Source: Beijerinckiaceae bacterium (GTDB lineage Bacteria; Pseudomonadota; Alphaproteobacteria; Rhizobiales; Beijerinckiaceae). From it: a stretch of DNA of 64,000 nt. Below, in pieces: positions 16,254-25,596 of this stretch (the first letter of the stretch is position 1; each line of letters opens with the position of its first letter). Made by a program: the position numbers and the translations under genes. Below the pieces are notes generated by a model that saw only the letters and a list, made by a program, of their open reading frames with translations, did not search any database and was not told the origin of the DNA. The stretch covers positions 310,001 to 374,000 of the forward strand of contig CANGJJ010000001.1 of the NCBI GenBank assembly GCA_947454485.1, in the 5' to 3' direction.

Positions 16254-16320
16254 ACAACACAGGCTTCGGTCTTTCAAAAGAGGCCCTCGCTCCTCCCACT
16301 GGGAGAAAGTGGCCCCCAAC

Positions 16321-16349
16321 AAAAAACCCTCTCTGTTTCCAGAGAGGGT
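16321..16349 (-). terminator. Terminator after the molybdenum hydroxylase unit
   Basis: The inverted repeat AACCCTCTCT...AGAGAGGGTT, with a run of A on its left side, reads as a stem plus T-run on the minus strand. It sits 26 bases beyond the large-subunit stop. Confidence 0.85.
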
Positions 16350-16374
16350 TCTCATCACTTCAACGAAGCGAAAC

Positions 16375-18648
16375 TTACGCAGCGCCGCCCTTGATGCGCT
16401 CGGGCGTGAAGGGGCCTTGGCGCAGACGGATGCCGGTGGCGTCATAGATGGCATTGGCGACAGCGGCCACGATGGGACGCATGGAGCCTTCGCCCGCGCC
16501 ATTGGGCGGGATGTTCTGACGATTGATCAGCACAACATCGATTTGCATGGGGCGCTCGGTGAAGTCGAGAATGGGATAGGTCTCCCAATCCACGCTCGTC
16601 ACATTCTTGGTGTCGAACTTCACCTCTTCATGGATCGCGCGGCTGAGCGCCTGCGAGACATTGCCCTCAATCGTCTGCGTGAGCAGTTGGGGATTGATGA
16701 CGATGCCGCAGTCATGCGCGACGGTGAATTTCTTGCCGCGCACTTTGCCCGTCTTGGTGTCGACCTCGACTTCGGCGATCACCGCCACGCGCGTTCCATT
16801 GCGCGTGGAATAAGCGATGCCCTGACCCGTTGCGATATCGCCATCGCGCTGCTTGCGGGCAGCGGTGCGCGGTTGCCAACCAGCTTTCTTGGCGGCTGCA
16901 TCAATCACATCTTTGTCGCGCTGATCGCTGACATAGTTGAGACGGAAGGCAACAGGATCGCTATTGGTGGCGAAAGCCACTTCATCCACGAAGCTTTCGT
17001 GAGCAAAGTGAATCTCCGGCCCCAGCGGATCGCGCAGATGCGAGGAGCGCAGCGGCGAGGCTGATTCAAGCATCGGCGGCACAACATCCCAGCTCAGATG
17101 GCGCACATCGAATTTGTAGGAGTTCGAGGGTGAACCATAAGTGAGCTGCGCTTTGGGCTTCACGCCAATCATCTGACCATGCAGCGTGTCGCTCGGATCG
17201 CTCTCATTCGAGCTGACATTGAGGCGGTCGAAGGCCTTGGAGTGGAAATGCCACGCCACGACCTTGCCATCCTTGTCGAGACCCGCGCGCACTGTGTGCA
17301 CAGAAGCGGGTGACTTTGGTCCCCAGCCCGTGGCTTCATTGCGCATCGCCTGGAAGCGCACCGGCTTGCCCACCGCCTTGGAGAAGATGGCGGCAGCGGC
17401 TGCTGCGTCACCTGCATCATTGCGGCCATAGCTACCGGGGCCTGGCACCCAGATGCCACGCACTTGCTCGGGCTTGAGATCCAGCAAAGCGGCCACACCA
17501 TCACCTGCGAAATGCGGCTTCTGCGAGCCGGTCCACAAAGTGGTGATGCCATTTGGCTTGTAGTCCACGACCGCGCAGGCAGGGCCCATGCTGGCATGTG
17601 ACTGGAAGGGCCATTCGTAAGTGGCCTCGATCACCCGCTCGGCAGATTTGAAAGCCTCGTCGACCTTCGCAGGCTCCTTCATGAAGGGGCCTTCGCCACC
17701 GCTCTTGATGCTCTTGGCACCGCGAATATGGTCATAGAGATTCTTCTGCTCAACGAAGGGCGCTTTGGTCTCCGACCATGTCACCTTCAACATGCGCGAA
17801 GCTTTCACAGCATCCCATTCTTTGGGCGCGACAACGCCCAAGAATGCTTTCTGCCAGATGACCTTCACGCCGGGGATGGACTTGATCGAGGATTCATCCA
17901 CGCTCACAGGTTCAGCACCTGCGACCGGCGGCATCACCATACGCGCATGCAACATGCCCGGAAGGCGAATGTCGGTGACGAATTTGCCGGTGCCCAAAAT
18001 CTTCGGGGCCACATCGCGGCGCGGCGGCGAAGTGCCATAGACTTTGTAGTCTTTCGGATCTTTCAGTTTCGCGGGCGACTTCACGGCAAGGTCATTGCCG
18101 ATTTTGCCGTTCCACTCGACCTCTGAGTCAAACCAGCGCCCGCCAATCAGCTCACCATAAGTGACCTTCTTGGTGGGTGTGGTTTTGGACGAGATCACAC
18201 CATCTGTGACGGTGAGATCATCAGCGGCCACATTGAGGCGCTGGGCGGCCATATTGACGAGCTGACGACGCGCTTCGGCAGCAGCATTGCGCAAAGTCGC
18301 ACCACCATGCGAGACGCCGGTCGAGCCAGAGGCGCCGCCCTGATTGACGCTGGAGGCGCTGTCACCCATTTCGACGAAGACACGCGAGACGGGCAAATCG
18401 AGCTCTTCAGCCACCATCTGGGCAACGCCCATATCGGTGCCTTGGCCCATATCCATCTTGCCGAAATAGGCGGTCGCTGTGCCATTGGCATTGATGGTGA
18501 TGTAGGAGGCGAGCTTCTTGGGATCGAGCGGCGGGCGCTTTGCAAGCCCGGCGGTCGGAGCGGCAGCTGCAATACCCGGCATCATCACGCTGACGGTGAG
18601 GGCGCCAGTGGCGGAGAGGAAGTTGCGACGATTGATCTGCTGGTTCAT
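16375..18648 (-). CDS. Molybdopterin-binding subunit of a xanthine dehydrogenase-family enzyme (IorB-like), Tat-exported
   Basis: A 757-residue molybdenum hydroxylase subunit of the isoquinoline/aldehyde oxidoreductase type. The N-terminus NRRNFLSATGALTVSVMM is a twin-arginine signal, so the enzyme acts in the periplasm. Cofactor-binding features include GKMDMGQGTDMG and QGGASGSTGVSHGG; near the C-terminus PNGAGEGSM carries the Glu expected to be catalytic. ATG at 18648 is preferred because GGGAG lies six bases upstream; ATG 18654 is too close to it. It is encoded directly after the 2Fe-2S subunit. No FAD or cytochrome c subunit follows, so the electron acceptor is not encoded here. Probable role: hydroxylation of an N-heteroaromatic or oxidation of an aldehyde. 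Confidence 0.88.
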   Translation of the reverse strand: MNQQINRRNFLSATGALTVSVMMPGIAAAAPTAGLAKRPPLDPKKLASYITINANGTATAYFGKMDMGQGTDMGVAQMVAEELDLPVSRVFVEMGDSASSVNQGGASGSTGVSHGGATLRNAAAEARRQLVNMAAQRLNVAADDLTVTDGVISSKTTPTKKVTYGELIGGRWFDSEVEWNGKIGNDLAVKSPAKLKDPKDYKVYGTSPPRRDVAPKILGTGKFVTDIRLPGMLHARMVMPPVAGAEPVSVDESSIKSIPGVKVIWQKAFLGVVAPKEWDAVKASRMLKVTWSETKAPFVEQKNLYDHIRGAKSIKSGGEGPFMKEPAKVDEAFKSAERVIEATYEWPFQSHASMGPACAVVDYKPNGITTLWTGSQKPHFAGDGVAALLDLKPEQVRGIWVPGPGSYGRNDAGDAAAAAAIFSKAVGKPVRFQAMRNEATGWGPKSPASVHTVRAGLDKDGKVVAWHFHSKAFDRLNVSSNESDPSDTLHGQMIGVKPKAQLTYGSPSNSYKFDVRHLSWDVVPPMLESASPLRSSHLRDPLGPEIHFAHESFVDEVAFATNSDPVAFRLNYVSDQRDKDVIDAAAKKAGWQPRTAARKQRDGDIATGQGIAYSTRNGTRVAVIAEVEVDTKTGKVRGKKFTVAHDCGIVINPQLLTQTIEGNVSQALSRAIHEEVKFDTKNVTSVDWETYPILDFTERPMQIDVVLINRQNIPPNGAGEGSMRPIVAAVANAIYDATGIRLRQGPFTPERIKGGAA

Positions 18649-18659
18649 GACCATCTCCC

Positions 18660-19118
18660 TCACGCTTGCGCCGCGCGCTTGACGGCGCGCATGATGGACA
18701 CATGGGTTGCGCAGCGGCATTTGAGGCCGGTCAGTGCATCCTCGATCTGCTTGTCGGTCGGCTTGGGGGTCTTCTCCAACAGGGCGACGGTCGTCATCAC
18801 CCAGCCATTCATGCAATAGCCGCATTGCGGCACTTGCTCGGCGATGAAGGCTGCCTGCACTTTATGCGGCACGCCATTCTTCTGAATGCCAGCCAGTGTT
18901 GTGACCTTGCCCTTGCCAACGGAGTCGACGGGGGTGACGCAAGAGCGCACGGCCTGTCCATCGATGATGACCGTGCAGGCGCCGCATTGCGCGAGGCCGC
19001 ACCCAAATTTCGGATTGTCGAGACCCAGATCATCGCGCAGGGCATAGAGCAGCGGCATATCTGGATCGGCATTGATTGTGTGCGACTTGCCGTCGACATT
19101 GAGTGCGATTTTGGCCAC
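18660..19118 (-). CDS. [2Fe-2S] subunit of a xanthine dehydrogenase-family enzyme (IorA-like)
   Basis: A 152-residue small subunit with two [2Fe-2S] clusters: the plant-ferredoxin type Cys40, Cys45, Cys48 and Cys60 (CGLAQCGAC ... C), and the helical-bundle type Cys99, Cys102, Cys134 and Cys136 (CGYC ... CRC). GTG start at 19118 with GGAGGA upstream; longer frames lack family similarity. It has no signal peptide and is presumably exported by hitch-hiking on the Tat signal of the large subunit, which starts 11 bases further on. Confidence 0.92.
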   Translation of the reverse strand: MAKIALNVDGKSHTINADPDMPLLYALRDDLGLDNPKFGCGLAQCGACTVIIDGQAVRSCVTPVDSVGKGKVTTLAGIQKNGVPHKVQAAFIAEQVPQCGYCMNGWVMTTVALLEKTPKPTDKQIEDALTGLKCRCATHVSIMRAVKRAAQA

Positions 19119-19285
19119 GAGCCATCCTCCTCTGATTCTTCTCTTGGAAGGGTCACATACCCCTTGGGCGCTATATTGCCAGAGCCGACGGGCGCGTCCA
19201 GTCATTTGGTGGTGGCATTTTGTGCGGTTGCAATATTGGCAAGGCCCGCGCCGCGCCCTAAGCTCCCCTCAGGGAGAAACGCACC

Positions 19286-20329
19286 ATGCAATTGGGCATC
19301 TGGACACCTGCGCCGCTATCCATGCGGCCGGATGTCAAATCCAAGCCATTTCTTGACGCTCTGACCCAGCCGGGCGGCGGGGTGGATGGCAATTATCTCT
19401 ATGCGTTGGAGACCTTGCAGCGCGCCGAAGAGCTAGGATTTTCCATCACCCTCATCGCGCAGCGCTTTTTGGGGCCCGATCTTGATTCGTGGATCTTTGC
19501 CTCAGCCTTGGCCGCGCAAACACGCCGCATCGAGATCATGGCGGCGGTGCATCCGGGCATTATGGATCCGCGGATTGCTGCCAAAATGGGCGCCTCGATC
19601 GACCGCATCAGTGGCGGGCGCTTTTGCGTCAATATCGTCAATGGTGGCCGCCCGCAGGAATTCGCGGTCTTCGGCAAATGGCTCGAACAGTCTGAAGCCC
19701 GTTATACCCGCATGCAGGAGTTCATCCAGGTTTTGCGGGGCATGTGGACGCAGGGTGATTTCAACTTCCACGGCCATTTTTATGAGGTCGAGCATGGCAC
19801 AGTGCCGACCAAATCCGTACGCGCGCCCCATCCCCCGATCTTTGCGGCGAGCCGCGTCGAAGAAGGCATGCATGTGATCGCGCAGGAATGCGACACATGG
19901 TTCGTGAACTACAACAAAGACTACAATCTGTATGACGAGAGCCTGCAGCGCATCGCCCGCGAAGTCACCGTGATGGAACGGGAGACCAAAGCGCGCGGGC
20001 GAAAGATGTCCTACGGCATCAATGCCTGCATGTTGATCGGGCGCACCGATGAAGAGGCGCAGGCCATCGCGCAAGGCTATGTGGATCAACTCAAGGTTGA
20101 TCCTTCCATTGGGTCGGCCTCGGGTGGTTTGGGGGCCAATCTCATTGGGTCGCCCAAAACCATTTTGGAGCGCATGCGGCGCTATGAAGAACTGGGCGTC
20201 AGCTTGTTCATGCTGCAGTTCTGGCCCTTCCGCGAAGGGCTTGAGATTTTTGCGCAGGAGATCCTGCCGCATTTGAAACTGGACCGGGGCGAGAGCGCAC
20301 GCGCATTCCTCGATCAACGCCCGGCCTGA
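19286..20329 (+). CDS. LLM-class flavin-dependent monooxygenase (SsuD/luciferase-like)
   Basis: A 347-residue bacterial luciferase-like protein. The opening MQLGIWTPAPLSMRPD, the 'GGVDGNYLYALETLQRAEELGF' region, DRISGGRFCVNIVNGGRP and SPKTILERMRRYEELGVSLF are typical of alkanesulfonate or dimethylsulfone monooxygenases, which use reduced FMN from a separate reductase. The start has GGGAGAA upstream. It opens a plus-strand group with a Bug-type binding protein, a KAS III and a ThDP enzyme. It may cleave a C-S bond, or oxidise another small molecule; the substrate is not visible. Confidence 0.85.
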   Translation: MQLGIWTPAPLSMRPDVKSKPFLDALTQPGGGVDGNYLYALETLQRAEELGFSITLIAQRFLGPDLDSWIFASALAAQTRRIEIMAAVHPGIMDPRIAAKMGASIDRISGGRFCVNIVNGGRPQEFAVFGKWLEQSEARYTRMQEFIQVLRGMWTQGDFNFHGHFYEVEHGTVPTKSVRAPHPPIFAASRVEEGMHVIAQECDTWFVNYNKDYNLYDESLQRIAREVTVMERETKARGRKMSYGINACMLIGRTDEEAQAIAQGYVDQLKVDPSIGSASGGLGANLIGSPKTILERMRRYEELGVSLFMLQFWPFREGLEIFAQEILPHLKLDRGESARAFLDQRPA

Positions 20330-20338
20330 GGGGGATCT

Positions 20339-21370
20339 ATGCGCTTTCGTTTTTGGATCATGGCGATCCTGATCTGTCTTGGCCTGCAACCTGTGGCGCT
20401 GCGCGCCCAGCCGGCGGTGGAAGAGTTCTACCGGGGCAAAACGGTGGATCTTCTCATCGGTTACAGCGTGGGCGGTGGTTATGATGTCTATGCGCGTTTG
20501 TTGGCGCGCCATTTGGGCAAACATATTCCCGGCAATCCCACAGTGGTGGCGCGCAATATGGACGGGGCGGGCTCGCTGCGCCTTGCCAATTGGCTGTTCA
20601 ATGTCGCGCCCAAAGATGGCACGGCGATTGGTGCGGTCTCGCGCGGGGCGGCATTCGATCCTTTGTTTGGCTCTCCGGGCGCGCAATTTGATGCGTCGAA
20701 ATTCAACTGGATTGGCAGCGCCAATGATGAGGTGAGCGTTTGCGCGACTTGGGAGACCTCCTCTGCCAAAAGCGTGCAAGATTTGTTGCGCCTGCCTGTG
20801 GCGATGGGCGGTTCTGGCGGGGCGGCCGATACGGATCAATTTGTTCATGTGCTGAACGGTGTGTTCGGCGGCAAGATGAGATTGATCGCGGGCTATCCTG
20901 GCGGCAACGAAATCAACATGGCGATGGAGCGCGGCGAAGTGGAGGGGCGCTGTGGTTGGTCATGGTCGACCCTGTCGGCCACCAATGGCGCTTGGCTGCG
21001 TGACAAAAAAATCAATGTGCTGTTGCAGCTCTCCTTGGGCAAACATCCCGATTTGCCCCATGTGCCTTTGGTGCTGGATCTGGCGCGCAATGATGAGGAG
21101 CGCAAAATCCTCAGCCTCGTCTTTGCCCGCAATGTGATGGGCCGCCCCTTTGTCGCGCCCCCGCAAGTGCCGCCCGAGCGGGTGGCAGCTTTGCGCAAGG
21201 CCTTTATCGAGGCCTTCAATGATCCGGCTTTGAAGGCGGAGGCGCAGAAGGCGGTGCTCGAAATCAATCCCGTGGCAGGCGACCAGATCCAGAAGATTGT
21301 GCTAGAGGCCTATGCGACGCCGCCGGAGATCGTGAAGAAGACCGGCGATTTCCTGAAGGGCATCTATTGA
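20339..21370 (+). CDS. Bug-family (TTT transporter) periplasmic binding protein
   Basis: A 343-residue protein with a cleavable signal peptide (hydrophobic WIMAILICLGLQPVAL, then ARA-type cleavage near residue 23). The mature start EEFYRGKTVDLLIGYSVGGGYD is typical of Bug/TctC proteins, which bind carboxylates for tripartite tricarboxylate transporters. No TctA/TctB membrane genes are adjacent, as is common for the large Bug expansions in soil proteobacteria. It starts 9 bases after the monooxygenase and its stop overlaps the next start. Confidence 0.88.
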   Translation: MRFRFWIMAILICLGLQPVALRAQPAVEEFYRGKTVDLLIGYSVGGGYDVYARLLARHLGKHIPGNPTVVARNMDGAGSLRLANWLFNVAPKDGTAIGAVSRGAAFDPLFGSPGAQFDASKFNWIGSANDEVSVCATWETSSAKSVQDLLRLPVAMGGSGGAADTDQFVHVLNGVFGGKMRLIAGYPGGNEINMAMERGEVEGRCGWSWSTLSATNGAWLRDKKINVLLQLSLGKHPDLPHVPLVLDLARNDEERKILSLVFARNVMGRPFVAPPQVPPERVAALRKAFIEAFNDPALKAEAQKAVLEINPVAGDQIQKIVLEAYATPPEIVKKTGDFLKGIY

Positions 21371-22344
21371 GGTTCAGCCAGCTGGCCGGCTTTGGGCACT
21401 ATGCCCCAGCCCGCGCCGTCCCCAATGCGCAGATCGAGGCCCGGCTGGCTCTGGAGTCGGGCTGGATCGAGCGGCGCACCGGCATTACCAGCCGCCGCAT
21501 GGCCGCGCCGGGCGAGGCTTTGTGCGATTTGGCCGGGGCCGCTGCCAAAGACCTCATTGCCGGGGCTCCAGTGGCCCGTGAGGCGGGTCTTTTGATTTTG
21601 GCTACCTCCACACCGGACAATCTTCTACCCCCCTCAGCGCCGCTCTTAAGCCATCGGCTGGGCATGGCCTCTTGCGGGGCTGTGGATCTGGCGGGTGCCT
21701 GCGGGGGCTTCGTCTATGCGCTCGTTCTGGCCGATGGCTTTGTGCGCACCCAGGGTCGCCCCGCCCTCGTCGTGGCCGCCAATATCCTCTCTCGCCGCCT
21801 CGACCCGGACGACAGGGCCAGTGCCGTCCTGTTTGCCGATGCCGCCGGGGCCGTGCTGCTCACCCCCTCCGATGAGCCCGGCGCCGGGCTTTTGGGGGTC
21901 GATCTGACCAGCGATGGTGCGGGCTATCACCTCGTCCATATCGAGGCGGGCGGCAGCGCCAAGCCTTTTGCGCAGGTTCAGGACCCGCGCGAGACCCTGA
22001 TGCGGATCGCCGATGGTCAGGCCCTGTTCCATCAGGCGGTGACGATGATGAGCGCCAGTGCGCGCCGGGCCTTGGACAAGGCGGGGCTGAGCGCTGCCGA
22101 CATCACCCATTTCTGCCCGCATCAGGCCAATGGGCGGATGATCTCCATGGTCGCCCATCAATTGGGCATTCCGCAGGAGCGCGTCCTCTCCAGCATCGCC
22201 GATTATGGCAACTCCTCAGCGGCGACCATTCCGCTCACTTTGTCGCTCGCCCATCGCCAGCGCCCCTTCCAGCGCGGCGACCGTTTGCTCATATGCGCAG
22301 CAGGCGCAGGACTGACCGGCGGGGCCGCTGTGATCGGCTTTTGA
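21367..22344 (+). CDS. Stand-alone 3-oxoacyl-ACP synthase III-like (FabH-type) enzyme
   Basis: A 325-residue thiolase-fold condensing enzyme with the complete KAS III triad: Cys112 (DLAGACGGF), His252 (PHQANGRM) and Asn282 (DYGNSSAATIP). Length and residue positions match FabH. TTG start at 21367 overlaps the previous stop (TTGA), so translation is coupled to the binding protein. It is not near plsX, acpP or other fatty acid genes, and sits between a binding protein and a ThDP enzyme. That context suggests a secondary or catabolic acyl-CoA condensation or hydrolysis role, not housekeeping FabH. Confidence 0.87.
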   Translation: MRFSQLAGFGHYAPARAVPNAQIEARLALESGWIERRTGITSRRMAAPGEALCDLAGAAAKDLIAGAPVAREAGLLILATSTPDNLLPPSAPLLSHRLGMASCGAVDLAGACGGFVYALVLADGFVRTQGRPALVVAANILSRRLDPDDRASAVLFADAAGAVLLTPSDEPGAGLLGVDLTSDGAGYHLVHIEAGGSAKPFAQVQDPRETLMRIADGQALFHQAVTMMSASARRALDKAGLSAADITHFCPHQANGRMISMVAHQLGIPQERVLSSIADYGNSSAATIPLTLSLAHRQRPFQRGDRLLICAAGAGLTGGAAVIGF

Positions 22345-22435
22345 TTTTTTTGGGCAGGGGTCGCCATCGCCAGTGTCTGTCGATATGGTCCGCGCCGACA
22401 AGATGCGGCGTCAGCCGCGCAGGGAGTGAGATCCA

Positions 22436-24139
22436 ATGACTGCCAAGAAGCCCGCCACCGTCGGCGAAGCCTATCTGTCCGCGCTGCATCAGTGCGGCAT
22501 CAAATATGTGTTCGCCAATGGCGGCACCGATTTCGCCCCCATCATCGAAGGCCTTGTGCAGATGCAGGCGCGCGGTGAGCCCGCCCCGCAATTCCTCACC
22601 GTGCCGCATGAGAATGTCGCCATGGCGATGGCGCAGGGCTATTCGAAAGTCTCCGGCGAAGCCTCTTGCGTGATGGTTCATGTGAATGTCGGCACCGCCA
22701 ATACGATTTGCGGTCTGATGAATGCTGCGCGCGACAATGTGCCAGTTCTGCTCGCCGCTGGGCGCACACCGCTCACCGAATCTGGCCATGCCGGTTCGCG
22801 CGATATTTCGATCCATTGGGCACAGGAGCAATTCGACCAAGGCTCCATCGTGCGCGAAAATGTGAAATGGGATTATGAGCTGCGCCACGGTCAGGCCGTG
22901 GAGACGCTCGTCTCGCGCGCCCTTGATGTGGCGATGAGCGAACCGCGCGGCCCCGTCTATCTCTCGCTGCCGCGCGAAACGCTGGGCGATCCCGTCATCG
23001 CCAGCGCGCCGATCACGCGCAAGCCCACAGGCTCAACCCCTGCTGCCCCCTCGCTGGAAACATTGGAACAGGCTGCCGATATGATCGCAGCGGCAAAAAT
23101 GCCGCTCATCATCACCGGTCGTTCGGGCATGTCGGCGGGGGCCTTCGATGGTCTGGGTGCTTTGGCGCTCGACTATGCGCTGCCTGTCGTCTCTGGCCCG
23201 CAGCCCAATATTGCCTCGGCCAATCCGATGAATCTGGGCGCGCTCACCAAGCCCATTCTCGACATGGCCGATCTCATCATCGTGCTTGAATGTCCGGTGC
23301 CCTGGTTGCCGCGCAATGTCGAGCCGCGCGCTGATGTGAAGATCGTGCACATCGCTCATGATCCGATGTTCCATACCTATCCGCTGCGCGGCTTCCGTAT
23401 GGATCTGGCAATCTCCGGTGCGCCCAATGAAGCCATCGCCATGCTGCATCAGATGCTCAAGAGCAAGATGCGCGAAAAGGCAGCGGCTATGGATGCACGT
23501 CGCGCCAAGGTTTTGGAGCTGCGCGCGCAGATCGATGGTATGCGCAAAGATCTCATCGAAAAGATGAGCACCATGACGCCGATCAGCCCAGTCTATGTCG
23601 CTCATGCGCTCAATCAGGTGAAGAACAAGGATGCCATCGTCGTGGAAGAATTGGGCGTGCCCTATTTCTTCCTCGATGCGCCGCGCCCCGACAGTCTCAT
23701 CACCACCACTTCGGGCGCATTGGGCATGGGTCTGGGTCAGGCTTTGGGCGCCAAGCTCGCAGCGCCCGATCGTCAGGTCATCTGCACTTTGGGTGATGGC
23801 TCTTACATGTTCAGCGTGCCGCTGGCGGCCAATTTCGTCGCCCGCGCCGAGAAGCTGCCGACCCTCACCATGGTGTTCAACAATTCGCAATGGTTCGCGG
23901 TGCGCCGCGCCACCATGGCGATGTATCCAGATGGGGATGCGGCCAAGCAGAACAGCCTGCCGGTTGTTGATCTGGCACCCTCGCCCGACTTTGAAAAGAT
24001 GGCCGAGACCTGCGGTGGTTATGGCGAGCGCGTGGAAGATCCCGCCAAGCTCACGGGTGCGATCGAGCGCGCGCTGCAGCGCGTGGAAGACGGCCAGCAT
24101 GTGACGCTGAATGTCATCACCGGCATGCGCCAATATTGA
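22436..24139 (+). CDS. Thiamine diphosphate-dependent enzyme, acetolactate synthase-like
   Basis: A 567-residue ThDP enzyme with the three-domain layout of the acetolactate synthase/2-hydroxyacyl-CoA lyase superfamily. The activating Glu59 is in TVPHENVAMAMAQGY, and the cofactor motif GDG (453-455) is followed 26 residues later by NN (482-483). There is no regulatory-subunit gene next to it, arguing against a biosynthetic IlvB. Candidates include a 2-oxo-acid decarboxylase, a sulfoacetaldehyde-type acetyltransferase or an oxalyl-CoA-like lyase. It lies after the KAS III and may act in the same small pathway. Confidence 0.85.
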   Translation: MTAKKPATVGEAYLSALHQCGIKYVFANGGTDFAPIIEGLVQMQARGEPAPQFLTVPHENVAMAMAQGYSKVSGEASCVMVHVNVGTANTICGLMNAARDNVPVLLAAGRTPLTESGHAGSRDISIHWAQEQFDQGSIVRENVKWDYELRHGQAVETLVSRALDVAMSEPRGPVYLSLPRETLGDPVIASAPITRKPTGSTPAAPSLETLEQAADMIAAAKMPLIITGRSGMSAGAFDGLGALALDYALPVVSGPQPNIASANPMNLGALTKPILDMADLIIVLECPVPWLPRNVEPRADVKIVHIAHDPMFHTYPLRGFRMDLAISGAPNEAIAMLHQMLKSKMREKAAAMDARRAKVLELRAQIDGMRKDLIEKMSTMTPISPVYVAHALNQVKNKDAIVVEELGVPYFFLDAPRPDSLITTTSGALGMGLGQALGAKLAAPDRQVICTLGDGSYMFSVPLAANFVARAEKLPTLTMVFNNSQWFAVRRATMAMYPDGDAAKQNSLPVVDLAPSPDFEKMAETCGGYGERVEDPAKLTGAIERALQRVEDGQHVTLNVITGMRQY

Positions 24140-24145
24140 TGGGAT

Positions 24146-24174
24146 GAGGGCTGGCCGATGCGCCAGCCCTCTTT
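24146..24174. terminator. Terminator between ThDP enzyme and cfa
   Basis: A perfect 10-bp stem (24146-24155 with 24162-24171) with a six-base loop and TTT after it, in the short gap between two converging genes. Its right end touches the cfa stop codon. Confidence 0.8.
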
Positions 24175-25427
24175 CATTCTCCGGCCAGTGAATAGGCCAT
24201 TTGCTGTTGCTCGATCTGGCGCAGCCGCTCTTCACGTTCAGCAATATAGTCGCGCGTCATCGGTACAATGCCGACACGTTTGGTGAGCTGGAATTGAAAA
24301 TTGACATTCTGCCCGAGCCTGAAACAGGCCTCAGAACTTGTCAGATAAAATTCCCACATGCGGCAGAAGCGTTCATCATAAAGCGCCTTGGCCTTGTCGC
24401 GATTTTGCAGAAAGCGCTCACGCCACTGGCGCAAGGTCAGCGCATAATGAAGCTGCAGCACTTCAACATCTGTGACCATCAATCCCGCCCGTTCGATGGC
24501 GGGCAGCACTTCTGACATGGCCGGAATATAGCCGCCGGGGAAGATATATTTATCAATCCACGGATTGGTGGCATCTGGCTTGCCGCTGCGCCCAATCGTG
24601 TGAATGAGTGCCACGCCATCATCGCTCAAAAGATCAGCGATCTTTTGAAAATAAGCATCGTAATAGCCAATACCCACATGTTCGAACATGCCCACTGACA
24701 CGATGCGCTGATAGGTCTCACGCACATCGCGATAATCTTGCAAGCGAAGGTCAATGCGGTTGCTGAGGCCTTGCGCATGGACGCGCGATTGACCAAGGCT
24801 GAGTTGCTCTTTTGACAAAGTGACGCCGGTCACTTGCGCGCTGCAGATCGAGGCGAGATAAAGCGACAGGCCGCTCCAGCCGCATCCAATGTCAAGAATG
24901 CGCTGGTCAGGCTCGATCAATAATTTTGCCGCCAAATGGCGCTTTTTGGAGAGTTGCGCGCCCTCGAGTGTCGCATCATCCCGCTCAAAATAGGCGCAGG
25001 AATATTGCCGGTCGGGATCGAGAAAGAGATCATAGACCCGCGCATCAATGTCATAGTGATGGGCGACATTGCGCCTTGCGCGCGCAAGCGTGTTGTCTTG
25101 CTGCAGCCGTTTGAAGGTCTGGCGGGCGCGGTTCAAAATCCGCATCCAGCGCGGGCCATCAAGGGTTACAATATTGCGCAGGCCCAGCTCCAAAATATCG
25201 AGCAGCGTGCCGCGCGTGACTTCGATCTCATGGTCCATATAAAGCTCACCAAAGGTCAGCTCGGGATCTTGCAAAAAGCGTCGCTCGGCACTTTTGGACA
25301 TGAAGCGCAGACCCAGGTCCGGCCCACTGCCATCGCCCACCTCAAAGGGTGCCCCTGAGGCGGGTGTGACCTTGAGCGACCCATATCGGATGAGACGGGT
25401 GAGAAAAGTTTCGAGCAGTCCACTCAT
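24174..25427 (-). CDS. cfa: Cyclopropane-fatty-acyl-phospholipid synthase
   Basis: A 417-residue SAM-dependent methyltransferase of the CFA/mycolic acid synthase family. It adds a methylene bridge to unsaturated fatty acids of membrane phospholipids. Visible motifs are VAHHYD (about residues 121-126), SCAYFERDDATLE, the SAM loop ILDIGCGWSG (GCGWSG 181-186) and MFEHVG. The ATG at 25427 has GAGGGG six bases upstream; longer frames have no support. It is transcribed alone, convergent to the ThDP enzyme. Confidence 0.92.
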   Translation of the reverse strand: MSGLLETFLTRLIRYGSLKVTPASGAPFEVGDGSGPDLGLRFMSKSAERRFLQDPELTFGELYMDHEIEVTRGTLLDILELGLRNIVTLDGPRWMRILNRARQTFKRLQQDNTLARARRNVAHHYDIDARVYDLFLDPDRQYSCAYFERDDATLEGAQLSKKRHLAAKLLIEPDQRILDIGCGWSGLSLYLASICSAQVTGVTLSKEQLSLGQSRVHAQGLSNRIDLRLQDYRDVRETYQRIVSVGMFEHVGIGYYDAYFQKIADLLSDDGVALIHTIGRSGKPDATNPWIDKYIFPGGYIPAMSEVLPAIERAGLMVTDVEVLQLHYALTLRQWRERFLQNRDKAKALYDERFCRMWEFYLTSSEACFRLGQNVNFQFQLTKRVGIVPMTRDYIAEREERLRQIEQQQMAYSLAGE

Positions 25428-25566
25428 GCCGGTCCCCTCATCCTTGGCCGGCCGCTCCCTTATCGGGCGAGGTCCCCGGCCATATTGACGCGCCCGATGC
25501 CGCAGGGCGCGAGTGCTCACTTCCAACGGCCAAGGTGATTTTTGGTTTCATAGCGCCTTGCTCTGG

Positions 25567-25596
25567 CTGAGCGGGGCCGGGGGCTGGCCCGCTCAG
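25567..25596. other. GC-rich hairpin in the cfa-hemA intergenic region
   Basis: The 427 bases between the divergent cfa and hemA starts hold no convincing gene. The only structure I see is a hairpin of 11 paired bases with one bulge (25567-25578 with 25586-25596), lacking a T-run on either strand. Promoters for both genes must lie in this gap but no clear -35/-10 pair stands out. Confidence 0.4.

Noticed and set aside
9966..16306. Possible CRISPR or phage attachment repeats
   Set aside because: The repeats are palindromic, of unequal spacing and far apart, with no spacers of constant length, no cas genes and no integrase.
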